Assembly (NCBI RefSeq): GCF_900090275.1
Contig: NZ_LT607755.1
Location: 124,001-188,000, forward strand
Length of the DNA stretch: 64,000 nucleotides
DNA from: Micromonospora zamorensis
GTDB lineage: Bacteria > Actinomycetota > Actinomycetes > Mycobacteriales > Micromonosporaceae
Direction: 5' to 3'
Position 1 is the first letter of the stretch; each line of letters begins with the position of its first letter. Under the pieces are notes generated by a model. The model did not search any database. It saw only the letters and a program-made list of their open reading frames with translations, and was not told the DNA's origin. Below are positions 1 through 7,059 of the stretch, piece after piece. Both the position numbers and the translations under genes were made by a program.

Positions 1-249
1 GACTGGGCCGACTATGCCGGCAAGGCCGCGGTCATCCACTGCTCCGAAGAGGACGGCACCTCGGCCGCCGAGGGCTTACAGACCGCCCGTCGGGCCATCG
101 AGGAGGCCGGCGGTGACTGCCACCTCTACGACTACCCGGGCACCTCGCACGCCTTCTTCAACGACGACCGGCCGGAGGCGTTCGACCAGCGCGCCGCGTC
201 CAGCGCCTGGGCTCGCACCCTGGAACTCTTCCGGGCCAAGCTTGGCTGA
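1..249 (+). CDS. Dienelactone hydrolase family protein, 3' part only
   Basis: The frame is open from the first base and ends in TGA at 247-249, so only the last 82 residues of an alpha/beta hydrolase are present. The peptide ends in the pattern typical of the dienelactone hydrolase (DLH) family: a [11 protein letters not shown] stretch carrying the catalytic His, followed by [14 protein letters not shown]. The Asp of HCSEEDG is a plausible second triad member. The nucleophile Cys lies outside the window. DLH enzymes hydrolyse dienelactones or related esters in the cytoplasm; the substrate here is unknown. The TTA codon at 76-78 is one of only two found in the genes of the window, which also encodes the matching tRNA-Leu(UAA). 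The stop overlaps the proposed TTG start of the next gene by 8 bp, suggesting translational coupling. Confidence 0.85.
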   Translation, partial: DWADYAGKAAVIHCSEEDGTSAAEGLQTARRAIEEAGGDCHLYDYPGTSHAFFNDDRPEAFDQRAASSAWARTLELFRAKLG

Positions 250-982
250 GTCGCGTACCCCCGAGGAGGTGGTCGCCCGCGCAGCGCGGGCGCCCGACCT
301 GGCGGACCTCGACGCGGGTGTCAGCGACTGTTTTGCCTGCCCCCGGCTGGTCCGGTGGCGGGAGGAGGTGGCCCGCACCCGCCGGGCCGCCTTCCGCGAC
401 CAGGAATACTGGGGCCGGCCGGTGCCGGGTTTCGGCACCGCCGACGCGCGGATCGCCATCCTCGGGCTGGCGCCCGCCGCGCACGGCGGCAACCGCACCG
501 GCCGGATCTTCACCGGTGACCGGTCCGGCGACGTGCTGTTCGCCGCGCTGCACCGGGCCGGGCTGGCCAACCAGCCGACCAGCGTCGCCGCCGCCGACGG
601 GCTCGCCCTGCGGGACATCCGGATCTTCTCGGCCGTCCGATGTGCGCCGCCGGACAACAAGCCGACGCCGCAGGAGCGGGACACGTGCGCACCCTGGCTG
701 CACCGGGAGGTCACGCTCATCCGTCCCACGCTGCGCGTCGTGATCGCGCTCGGCGCGTTCGCCTGGGCCGCGTGGTGGCCGGTGCTCCGTCAGGTGTACG
801 CGCTGCGCCCGCCCAGCCCGCGACCGGCGTTCGGTCATGGGGCACACTGGTCCGGCACGGACGCGCCGGACCTGTTGGGCTGCTACCACGTCAGCCAGCA
901 GAACACCTTCACCGGGCGGCTTACACCAGAGATGCTGGACGATGTCTTCGGCCAGGCTAAACAGCTGGCCGGGGTGGACTGA
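242..982 (+). CDS. Uracil-DNA glycosylase, family 5 (UDGb)
   Basis: About 246 residues. The motif [13 protein letters not shown] near residues 75-87 is the signature of family 5 UDGs (UDGb). They remove uracil, and often hypoxanthine or other deaminated bases, from DNA using an active site without the usual Asp. Cys30 and Cys33 (CFACPR) plus two later Cys around residues 133 and 148 (VRCAPPDNK and ERDTCAPW) would bind the [4Fe-4S] cluster known in this family. A GHGAHW block further on supplies the second catalytic region, as family 5 expects a His there. The start is uncertain: TTG 242 gives full N-terminal similarity and overlaps the hydrolase stop, while GTG 269 would remove nine residues. 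A base-repair role is well supported; substrate range is not. Confidence 0.9.
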   Translation: MAESRTPEEVVARAARAPDLADLDAGVSDCFACPRLVRWREEVARTRRAAFRDQEYWGRPVPGFGTADARIAILGLAPAAHGGNRTGRIFTGDRSGDVLFAALHRAGLANQPTSVAAADGLALRDIRIFSAVRCAPPDNKPTPQERDTCAPWLHREVTLIRPTLRVVIALGAFAWAAWWPVLRQVYALRPPSPRPAFGHGAHWSGTDAPDLLGCYHVSQQNTFTGRLTPEMLDDVFGQAKQLAGVD

Positions 983-1001
983 GACGCGTGGGGCGGTGGC
1001 G

Positions 1002-1787
1002 ATGACAGACGGAACACGCCCGCCCACGCCGTCCCCTGCCGCCGAGCAGGGGGTGTTGCGCCCGGCCCTCGGGTTGCTTCGCCGGTGGTGGCCGGTCGGC
1101 GCGGTCGCCGCGTTGCTCGTCGGTGCGGCGCTGGCGTCCGCCAACTCGTCGATCGGGGCCAGTCGGATCCCGCCAGCCGCGGAGAACGTCCCCTGGGTGC
1201 CCGAGTACCCGACCGCCGAGCCGCCGCCGTCGATTCCGGTCGAGCCGCGCGACGCCGGTGAGGCCACCCAGGCGCACATACCGCAGTGGATCGCCACCGT
1301 GGCGATGGTCCTGCTCGGGCTCGCCATCTTCGCCGCCCTCGGTTACCTGACCTGGATCCTGATCCGGGGTGCGTTGCGCCGCACCACCCGGAATCTGCCC
1401 ACGCAGCGGGCCCGGCGTAGCGCCGAGGGCACCGCCCGGGAGGTGGTCGCGGCCCTCGACGCCGGCCTGGTGGAACTCGACGACCGGGACACCGACCCCC
1501 GGGTGGCGGTGATCGCCTGCTGGGTACGCCTGGAGGAGACCGCCGCTGCGGCCGGTGTGCCACGGCTCGCCGGGGACACCCCCACCGACCTGGTCAGCCG
1601 GCTGCTGCACGGTGACCCGGCGGCCGGCGTGCCGGCGATCGTCAGCACCGATGTGCTGAACGAGTTCGCACACGTCTACCGGGAGGCCCGGTACGCGACC
1701 CGCCCGGTCGACGAACGCACCCGCGACCAGGCGCGCGCCGCGCTGCGCCGACTGCGCGGCGAACTCACCGCGGTGGTGACCCCGTGA
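1002..1787 (+). CDS. DUF4129 domain membrane protein
   Basis: 261 residues. A first membrane segment lies near residues 27-46 (WWPVGAVAALLVGAALASA), followed by a Pro-rich extracytoplasmic loop. A second segment lies around residues 96-118 (IATVAMVLLGLAIFAALGYL). The C-terminal cytoplasmic part has the DUF4129 pattern, a helical domain often fused to transglutaminases in MoxR/DUF58 clusters. It is the first gene of a five-gene operon followed by a small membrane protein, MoxR, DUF58 and another membrane protein. ATG 1002 is chosen; GTG 996, two codons upstream in frame, is an alternative. Its stop codon lies inside a repeated junction element. Function is unknown; association with a MoxR-dependent cell-envelope or secretion process is inferred from context. 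Confidence 0.8.
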   Translation: MTDGTRPPTPSPAAEQGVLRPALGLLRRWWPVGAVAALLVGAALASANSSIGASRIPPAAENVPWVPEYPTAEPPPSIPVEPRDAGEATQAHIPQWIATVAMVLLGLAIFAALGYLTWILIRGALRRTTRNLPTQRARRSAEGTAREVVAALDAGLVELDDRDTDPRVAVIACWVRLEETAAAAGVPRLAGDTPTDLVSRLLHGDPAAGVPAIVSTDVLNEFAHVYREARYATRPVDERTRDQARAALRRLRGELTAVVTP

Positions 1788-1830
1788 GCGCGAGGAGTGA
1801 GCCGGGTCTGCGAGCCCCGCAGTCGCGAAC
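1784..1830 (+). repeat. Junction repeat, copy 1
   Basis: A 47-bp sequence beginning GTGAGCGCGAGGAGTGAG and ending GAGCCCCGCAGTCGCGAAC. It overlaps the TGA of the DUF4129 gene and stops 14 bp before the next ATG. It matches the copies at 4875-4916 and 4932-4964 except for a small internal change (CCGGGTC where the others have CT). It contains the TGA stop of the upstream gene and can itself be read as SARSE...SPAVAN. Confidence 0.85.
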
Positions 1831-1844
1831 CAGAGGTGCAGCGC

Positions 1845-2429
1845 ATGAGTAGCACCAGCATCGACGACCTGCTCGCGTTCGAGGAGGAGGCGGCGCCGGC
1901 GGGCCCCCAGGCGCGCCGTTCCCGGATCCGCCCGGTGCTGCGCTCGCTCGCGTGGGCCGCCGCGGTGGTCGCGGTGCTGCTCGTCGGCCTGCGCGCTGTC
2001 GGCCTCCAGGTCTCGCTGCCCGTGCTGATCGCCGGGGTGCTGGCCGTGCTGGCCGTCCGCCGGGTCACCGCCCTGCTCGCGCCGCCACCCCCGCCGCCAG
2101 CCGGTTCCCGGAACGTGTCGGGTGAGGAGGACGGCAGTTACAACTGGGGTGCCCGGGACGCGCTGCGCGGCGCGATCAATCGCTGGGAATGGCCGTTGGA
2201 CTGGTCCAACACCCGACCCGAACGTTTCAGCGGGGTGGTCCTGCCCCGCATCGGTGAACTGGCCGACGAGCGGATGCGCCTGAAGCACGGCGTCACCCGC
2301 GAGTCGGATCCGGCCCGCGCCCGCGCCCTGCTGGGCGACCGGCTCTGGACGTTCCTGGAGACCCCGCCTCGCCGCACCCCGTCGCCGCGCGACCTCGCGG
2401 TGATCGTCGCCGAACTGGAGAAGATCTGA
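1845..2429 (+). CDS. Small membrane protein of the MoxR/DUF58 operon
   Basis: 194 residues. An acidic N-terminus (IDDLLAFEEEAAP) is followed by a basic stretch and two adjacent hydrophobic helices around residues 33-75, then a Pro loop (PPPPPP) and a soluble C-terminal half with NWGARDALRGAINRW. I do not recognise a named domain; proteins of this size and layout are common between DUF4129 and MoxR genes in actinobacteria. ATG 1845 is used because the upstream in-frame sequence is the junction repeat, which is unlikely to be coding for this protein; AGAGGTG is a weak Shine-Dalgarno sequence before it. The stop overlaps the moxR start (TGATG), so the two are translationally coupled. Confidence 0.75.
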   Translation: MSSTSIDDLLAFEEEAAPAGPQARRSRIRPVLRSLAWAAAVVAVLLVGLRAVGLQVSLPVLIAGVLAVLAVRRVTALLAPPPPPPAGSRNVSGEEDGSYNWGARDALRGAINRWEWPLDWSNTRPERFSGVVLPRIGELADERMRLKHGVTRESDPARARALLGDRLWTFLETPPRRTPSPRDLAVIVAELEKI

Positions 2430-3436
2430 TGAACGACGTGGACCGGACCATTGCCCCCGCCGAGGTCGGCCATCTGGCTCGGGCGGTCCTGGACGCGGTC
2501 GGCACCGTCGTGGTCGGTAAGCGGGACGCGTTGGAGCTGGTCCTCGCCGGCATCCTCGCGGGCGGGCACGTGCTCCTGGAAGACCTGCCGGGGCTGGGCA
2601 AGACGCTGACCGCGCGCTCGTTCGCCCAGGCGCTCGGGTTGGACTTCCGCCGGTTGCAGTTCACCCCCGACCTGCTGCCCGCCGACGTCACCGGCTCGTT
2701 CCTGTACGACCAGCGCAACGGGGACTTCACCTTCCGGGCCGGCCCGGTCTTCACCAACCTGCTCCTCGCCGACGAGATCAACCGGACGCCGCCGAAGACG
2801 CAGTCCGCGCTGCTGGAGGCGATGCAGGAGAAGCAGGTCTCGGTGGAGGGTGTGACCTACAAGCTGGACGAACCGTTCCACGTGCTGGCCACTGCCAACC
2901 CGATCGAGTACGAGGGCACGTACCCGCTGCCCGAGGCCCAGCTCGACCGGTTCCTGCTGCGGGTCTCCTTCGGTTACCCGCAGCACGAAGAGGAGTGGGA
3001 GGTGCTGCGCCGTCGGATGAGCCGTCGCCGCGAGGAGGCGGACATCAAGGCGGTCGTCGACGCGGCAACGCTGCGGGCCATGCAGGCCGCCCTGGAGGAC
3101 GTGGTGGTGGAGGACTCCATCGGCCACTACATCGTGTCCCTCACCGCGGCGACCCGGGAGCACCCGTCGGTGCTGGTCGGCGCTTCGCCTCGCGGATCGT
3201 TGGCGCTGCTGCTGCTGGCCCGGGTGCGCGCGGTGTTCGGCGGACGCGACTACGTGGTGCCGGAGGACGTCAAGGATGTCGCGGCACCTGCCCTGGCCCA
3301 CCGGATCACCCTGCGCCCGGAGATGTGGTTGCGCCGGGTCGACCCGGCGTTCGTGGTCGGCGAGGTGCTGGAAGCGACTCCCGCCCCGGCCAGCGGCGCC
3401 CTGCCCAGCTACGCCGCCGGCGGGCCCCGGAACTGA
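2429..3436 (+). CDS. MoxR-family AAA+ ATPase
   Basis: 335 residues. Walker A is LPGLGKT at residues 53-59 and Walker B is LLLADEINR around residue 112, followed by the sensor block VLATANPIEYEGTYPLPEAQ. The C-terminal AAA lid contains VGASPRGSLALL. MoxR ATPases are chaperone-like proteins that assemble or activate partner proteins with von Willebrand A or DUF58 domains. The DUF58 gene follows directly with a TGATG overlap, and the upstream gene overlaps in the same way, so one mRNA is very likely. All expected AAA+ motifs are visible and the length is normal. The partner is presumably the DUF58 protein at 3436-4878. Confidence 0.93.
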   Translation: MNDVDRTIAPAEVGHLARAVLDAVGTVVVGKRDALELVLAGILAGGHVLLEDLPGLGKTLTARSFAQALGLDFRRLQFTPDLLPADVTGSFLYDQRNGDFTFRAGPVFTNLLLADEINRTPPKTQSALLEAMQEKQVSVEGVTYKLDEPFHVLATANPIEYEGTYPLPEAQLDRFLLRVSFGYPQHEEEWEVLRRRMSRRREEADIKAVVDAATLRAMQAALEDVVVEDSIGHYIVSLTAATREHPSVLVGASPRGSLALLLLARVRAVFGGRDYVVPEDVKDVAAPALAHRITLRPEMWLRRVDPAFVVGEVLEATPAPASGALPSYAAGGPRN

Positions 3437-4878
3437 TGACCGGACCGACCGTGCCGAGATCCACCGAGCCGGAACCGGCTGCCGGCTGGGCACCCACCCC
3501 GGCGCTCGGCCGGGCGGTCCTGCTCGCCGGTCTGCTGCTGGTGGCGGGGGTGCTGCTGGGGCGGGTCGACCTGATCGTGCTGGCTGCCCCGTTCGCGCTG
3601 GGCACCGCGTACGCGCTGCGCCGACGCCCCACGGCGCTGCCGCAGGTGTGGATCACCCCGGGCGACGACGGGCCGCTGGTCGAGGGTGGCGACGTGACGG
3701 CGGCGGTGAGCGTCGGCAACCCGGACACTGTCGACTACGACCTGGTCGTGCTGCGTACCCGCGTGTCGCCGTGGCTGCGGATCTTCCGGGCCGGTTTCGC
3801 CCGGGACGGAGCCGCCGCCGACGCGCCACCCGCAGCGACGACGCCGACCGGCAGCCAGGGTCCGGCCAGCGGCGCGAGTCGTTCCGCCGCCGATCGGCCG
3901 TTCGTGACGTCGGTGCCCACCGGGTCGGCGGTGGACCTGGAACTGGTCGGCCGTGCGCTGCGGTGGGGCCGGCATCCGGTCGGCCCGGCCGGTGCCCGGG
4001 TCGCGACGGCGGGCGGGCTGCTGGTCTCCCGCGCGGTGATCATCGAGCCGGTCCGCGTGCGGGTGTACCCGCGTACCGAACCGTTCGAGGCGGTGGAGGC
4101 GATGCCCCGCGCCGCCGGCCTGGTCGGGGCGCACCACTCACGGCGGCCCGGTGAGGGTGGCGAGCTGGCGGGCGTACGCAGATTCGGTCCCGGGGACCGG
4201 CTGCGCCGTATCGACTGGCGGGTGTCGTTACGGGCCCGGCAGTTGCACGTGGCGGCCACCCTCTCCGACCGTGACGCGGAGGTGGTGGTGCTGCTCGACG
4301 TGCTGGCCGAGGCCGGCCGTTCCGGTGGGGTGGACGGCGCCGCCTCGGTGCTGGACACCACCGTCCGGGCCACCGCCGCGATCGCCGAGCACTACCTGCA
4401 CCGTGGCGACAGGGTCTCCCTGCTGGAGTACGGCCCGTCAGCCCGTCGGCTGCGACCGGCGGCCGGGCGACGGCAGTACCTGACCGTCCTGGAGTGGCTG
4501 CTCGACGTACGCGTGACGTCGTCCTCCCATGAGCCGTACGACCAGGTGTTCGGCCCGCAACTGCTCTCCTCGGACGCGTTGGTGGTGGTGCTCACCCCGC
4601 TGCTGGACGAACGGTCGGCGCAGATGCTCGCCCGGCTGACTCGGGCCGGCCGGTTCGTGGTGGCTGTCGACACGTTGCCGACCGACCTGTCGTCACCGAA
4701 GGACCGGGGCTGGGCCGAGGTGGCGTACCGGCTGTGGCGTCTGGACCGGGAGATCATGATCGGGCAGCTCCGGGAGCACGGCGTCCCCGTGGTGCGCTGG
4801 GCCGGCGCCGGCAGCCTGGACCAGGTGCTGCGGGACGTGGCCCGGCTGGCGACGGCCCCAAGGGTGGGTGGCCGGTGA
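3436..4878 (+). CDS. DUF58 domain protein, MoxR partner
   Basis: 480 residues. The N-terminal third has two membrane segments (LLAGLLLVAGVLLG and LIVLAAPFALGTAYAL, around residues 27-60). An extracytoplasmic or linker region rich in Ala and Pro follows. The DUF58 core shows GEGGELAGVRRFGPGDRLR and RRIDWRVSLRARQL. DUF58 proteins carry a von Willebrand A-like fold and are usual partners of MoxR ATPases. The start ATG overlaps the moxR stop. A TTA leucine codon occurs at 4228-4230, one of only two in the window, within the conserved RVSLRA motif, so translation would depend on the tRNA-Leu(UAA) at 9021. The stop codon lies at the edge of the junction repeat. Cellular role unknown. Confidence 0.9.
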   Translation: MTGPTVPRSTEPEPAAGWAPTPALGRAVLLAGLLLVAGVLLGRVDLIVLAAPFALGTAYALRRRPTALPQVWITPGDDGPLVEGGDVTAAVSVGNPDTVDYDLVVLRTRVSPWLRIFRAGFARDGAAADAPPAATTPTGSQGPASGASRSAADRPFVTSVPTGSAVDLELVGRALRWGRHPVGPAGARVATAGGLLVSRAVIIEPVRVRVYPRTEPFEAVEAMPRAAGLVGAHHSRRPGEGGELAGVRRFGPGDRLRRIDWRVSLRARQLHVAATLSDRDAEVVVLLDVLAEAGRSGGVDGAASVLDTTVRATAAIAEHYLHRGDRVSLLEYGPSARRLRPAAGRRQYLTVLEWLLDVRVTSSSHEPYDQVFGPQLLSSDALVVVLTPLLDERSAQMLARLTRAGRFVVAVDTLPTDLSSPKDRGWAEVAYRLWRLDREIMIGQLREHGVPVVRWAGAGSLDQVLRDVARLATAPRVGGR

Positions 4879-4964
4879 GCGCGAGGAGTGAGCTTGCGAG
4901 CCCCGCAGTCGCGAACGGACGGAGGGGCGCGGTGAGCGAGCTTGCGAGCCCCGCAGTCGCGAAC
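4875..4964 (+). repeat. Junction repeat, copies 2 and 3 in tandem
   Basis: Copy 2 (4875-4916, 42 bp) starts exactly at the stop codon of the DUF58 gene. Copy 3 (4932-4964, 33 bp) follows after a 15-bp spacer and lacks an internal 9-bp GCGAGGAGT piece. Both end in GCCCCGCAGTCGCGAAC-like sequence and are followed by GGACGGAGG or GAGCGGAGG, which resemble ribosome binding sites. The next start codon lies 14 bp after copy 3. The copies flank the operon gene junction in the same way as copy 1 at 1784-1830. Confidence 0.88.
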
Positions 4965-4978
4965 GAGCGGAGGCGCAG

Positions 4979-5542
4979 ATGATCGACGTTGTCGCCGGGC
5001 GGGTCCGGTCCTTTCAGAATGCGGTCAGCCGGATCAGCGCCGCTCCACTGCTGGTTCGGGCCGCGATCTTCGTCACCGTGCTTGCCGGGTTCGTCCTCGC
5101 CTTCCCCGCTGAGGTGTTGTCCGGTCGGCCGATCCTGTTCCTGACTGTTGCCGCCCTGTTGCCGGCTTTCGGCCCGCGCCGGGTCTGGGCGACGTTCACG
5201 GCGTTGGTCACGATCGGTGGCTGGTTGGTCGCCACCGACGGGTACGGCCGCCCGGTCGCCCTCTGGCGCCTTCTCGTCCTCGCGGCCCTGCTCTATCTGG
5301 CGCACACCCTCTGCGCGCTGGCCGCGCTGTTGCCCTACGACGCGGTGGTGGACCCAGAGATGATCACCCGTTGGTTGTTGCGGACGGCGGCCGTCCTGTT
5401 GGGCACCGCCGTGCTGGGGGTGCTGTTGTTGCAGGCCGGGGACACCGGTGGGGAGGCCGGATACCAGTGGGTCACGGTGCTTGGCCTGCTGCTGGCGGTG
5501 GGTACGGCAGCGTTGCTGGGCTGGCTCCTGCGACGGCGGTGA
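4979..5542 (+). CDS. Multi-pass membrane protein of the MoxR/DUF58 operon
   Basis: 187 residues, almost entirely hydrophobic with about five membrane segments (residues 25-43, 49-60, 68-81, 92-115, 130-150 and 165-182 by eye). I do not recognise a family. ATG 4979 follows GCGGAGG at a usual distance and directly succeeds junction repeat copy 3, so expression probably continues from the DUF58 gene. In many actinobacteria this position of the cluster holds a transglutaminase-like membrane protein; this product is much shorter and shows no transglutaminase Cys-His-Asp motif. It could be an accessory membrane subunit, but nothing visible proves that. Confidence 0.75.
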   Translation: MIDVVAGRVRSFQNAVSRISAAPLLVRAAIFVTVLAGFVLAFPAEVLSGRPILFLTVAALLPAFGPRRVWATFTALVTIGGWLVATDGYGRPVALWRLLVLAALLYLAHTLCALAALLPYDAVVDPEMITRWLLRTAAVLLGTAVLGVLLLQAGDTGGEAGYQWVTVLGLLLAVGTAALLGWLLRRR

Positions 5543-5644
5543 CCGTTGCGACCTGAGGGTTACGCAGGTCACATGGGTTGTGCTCCGTCACAGATGGGGG
5601 CCGCGAGCGGGATTACCTGAGCCGGCCGGGGAAAGATAGACAAC

Positions 5645-6976
5645 GTGAATCCGAAGCGGATCCTTGTGGTGGGTGCCGGGCACGTCGGTCTGTACGCGGC
5701 GCTGCGCCTGTCGAAGAAGCTCAGCTCCCGTGAGGCTGAGGTCATGGTGGTGGATCCCCAGCCGCACATGACCTACCAGCCGTTCCTGCCGGAGGCAGCG
5801 GCGGGCAACATCTCCCCGCGGCACTCCGTGGTGCCCCTGCGGCGGGAGTTGCGTCGCTGCAAGATGGTGGCCGGCACTGTCACGCGGATCGAGCACGGCC
5901 GCAAGGTGGCCACCGTGCAGCCGATCAGCGGCCCGGCCCGGGAGATCACCTACGACCACGTGATCGTGGCGCCGGGTTCGGTCTCCCGCACTCTGCCGAT
6001 CCCCGGCCTGCACGAGCAGGGCATCGGATTCAAGACCATCGGCGAGGCGATCTACCTGCGCAACCACGTACTGGACCGGCTCGACGTGGCTGCGGCCACG
6101 CCGGATCCGGACGTCCGTCGTGCGGCGCTGACCTTCACCTTCGTGGGCGGTGGGTACGCCGGCATCGAGGCGCTCGCCGAGATGGAGGACATGGCTCGCG
6201 ACGCCCTGCGTTACTACCCGGAGCTCAAGCAGGACGAGGTTCGCTGGGTGCTGGTCGAGGCCACCCAGCGGGTGCTGCCCGAGGTCGACCGGGACATGGG
6301 CGCCTACACCGTCCAGCAGTTGATGAAGCGGAACATGGACATCCGGCTGGACACCCGGCTCGAGTCCTGCGTCGACGGGGTGGTCAAGCTCTCCGACGGT
6401 GACAGCTTCCGGTCCGACACGATCGTGTGGACGGCCGGCGTGAAGCCGTCGCCGATGCTGGACTCGACCGACTTCCCGCGCGACGACCGTCGGCGGATCA
6501 CCTGCCTGCCCACTCTCCAGGTGGTCGACGGCGACCAGGTGGTCGAGGGCGCGTGGAGCGCCGGCGACTGCGCCGCCGTGCCGGACCTCACCAAGGAGCC
6601 GGGCAACTTCTGCTCGCCGAGCGCCCAGCACGCGGTGCGCCAGGCCGCCCGGATGGCCGACAACATCACGGCCGTGATCCGGGGCCGCGAGCCGGTCAAC
6701 TACAAGCACAAGCACGTCGGCAGCGTCGCGAGCCTCGGCCTGCACAAGGGCGTCGCCCAGGTGTACGGGATCAAGATGACCGGCTGGCCGGCGTGGGTCA
6801 TGCACCGGACGTACCACATGAGCCGGATCCCGTCGTTCAACCGCAAGGTCCGGGTGGTCGTGGACTGGTCGTTGGCGTTCTTCCTCAAGCGTGAGGTGGT
6901 GGCCCTCGGGCAGCTGCACGACCCGCGCGAGGAGTTCGTCGAGGCGTCCCAGCCGGTCGGCGCGCCGCGCGTCTGA
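5645..6976 (+). CDS. ndh: Type II NADH:quinone oxidoreductase (NDH-2 family)
   Basis: 443 residues. The FAD Rossmann motif VVGAGHVGLYAALRL is at residues 8-22 and the NAD(P)H motif FVGGGYAGIEALAEM is near residues 165-179. The second FAD-binding stretch WSAGDCAAVPDL is followed by SAQHAVRQA, the AQxAxQ-type quinone-site region of NDH-2. The C-terminal part (VVDWSLAFFLKREVV) is the expected amphipathic membrane anchor. The enzyme transfers electrons from NADH to menaquinone without pumping protons. It starts with GTG at 5645 behind GGGGAAAG. It forms its own transcription unit: a 102-bp non-coding gap precedes it and a strong terminator (6989-7020) follows. No Rex-type palindrome is obvious upstream. 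Confidence 0.92.
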   Translation: MNPKRILVVGAGHVGLYAALRLSKKLSSREAEVMVVDPQPHMTYQPFLPEAAAGNISPRHSVVPLRRELRRCKMVAGTVTRIEHGRKVATVQPISGPAREITYDHVIVAPGSVSRTLPIPGLHEQGIGFKTIGEAIYLRNHVLDRLDVAAATPDPDVRRAALTFTFVGGGYAGIEALAEMEDMARDALRYYPELKQDEVRWVLVEATQRVLPEVDRDMGAYTVQQLMKRNMDIRLDTRLESCVDGVVKLSDGDSFRSDTIVWTAGVKPSPMLDSTDFPRDDRRRITCLPTLQVVDGDQVVEGAWSAGDCAAVPDLTKEPGNFCSPSAQHAVRQAARMADNITAVIRGREPVNYKHKHVGSVASLGLHKGVAQVYGIKMTGWPAWVMHRTYHMSRIPSFNRKVRVVVDWSLAFFLKREVVALGQLHDPREEFVEASQPVGAPRV

Positions 6977-6988
6977 TCTCAGGTCTGC

Positions 6989-7020
6989 GAAAGGGCCCCT
7001 CCCGGTCGGGAGGGGCCCTT
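6989..7020. terminator. Intrinsic terminator between ndh and a convergent gene
   Basis: A perfect 14-bp stem, AAAGGGCCCCTCCC, with loop GGTC and the exact complement on the other side. The A-rich and T-rich ends make it usable in both directions: after ndh on the plus strand and after the membrane-protein gene on the minus strand. Confidence 0.9.
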
Positions 7021-7059
7021 TCTGACGTCCGGCCGCAGCACGTCCGGCCGCAGGTGGCG

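Noticed and set aside
4734..4982. Possible 82-residue protein containing SARSELASPAVAN twice
   Set aside because: It overlaps the end of DUF58 in another frame and the junction repeats; the reading frame is a property of the repeat, not evidence of a gene.
5543..5644. Rex or other redox operator before ndh
   Set aside because: The TGTG...CACA-like pieces here do not form the spaced palindrome required for Rex.
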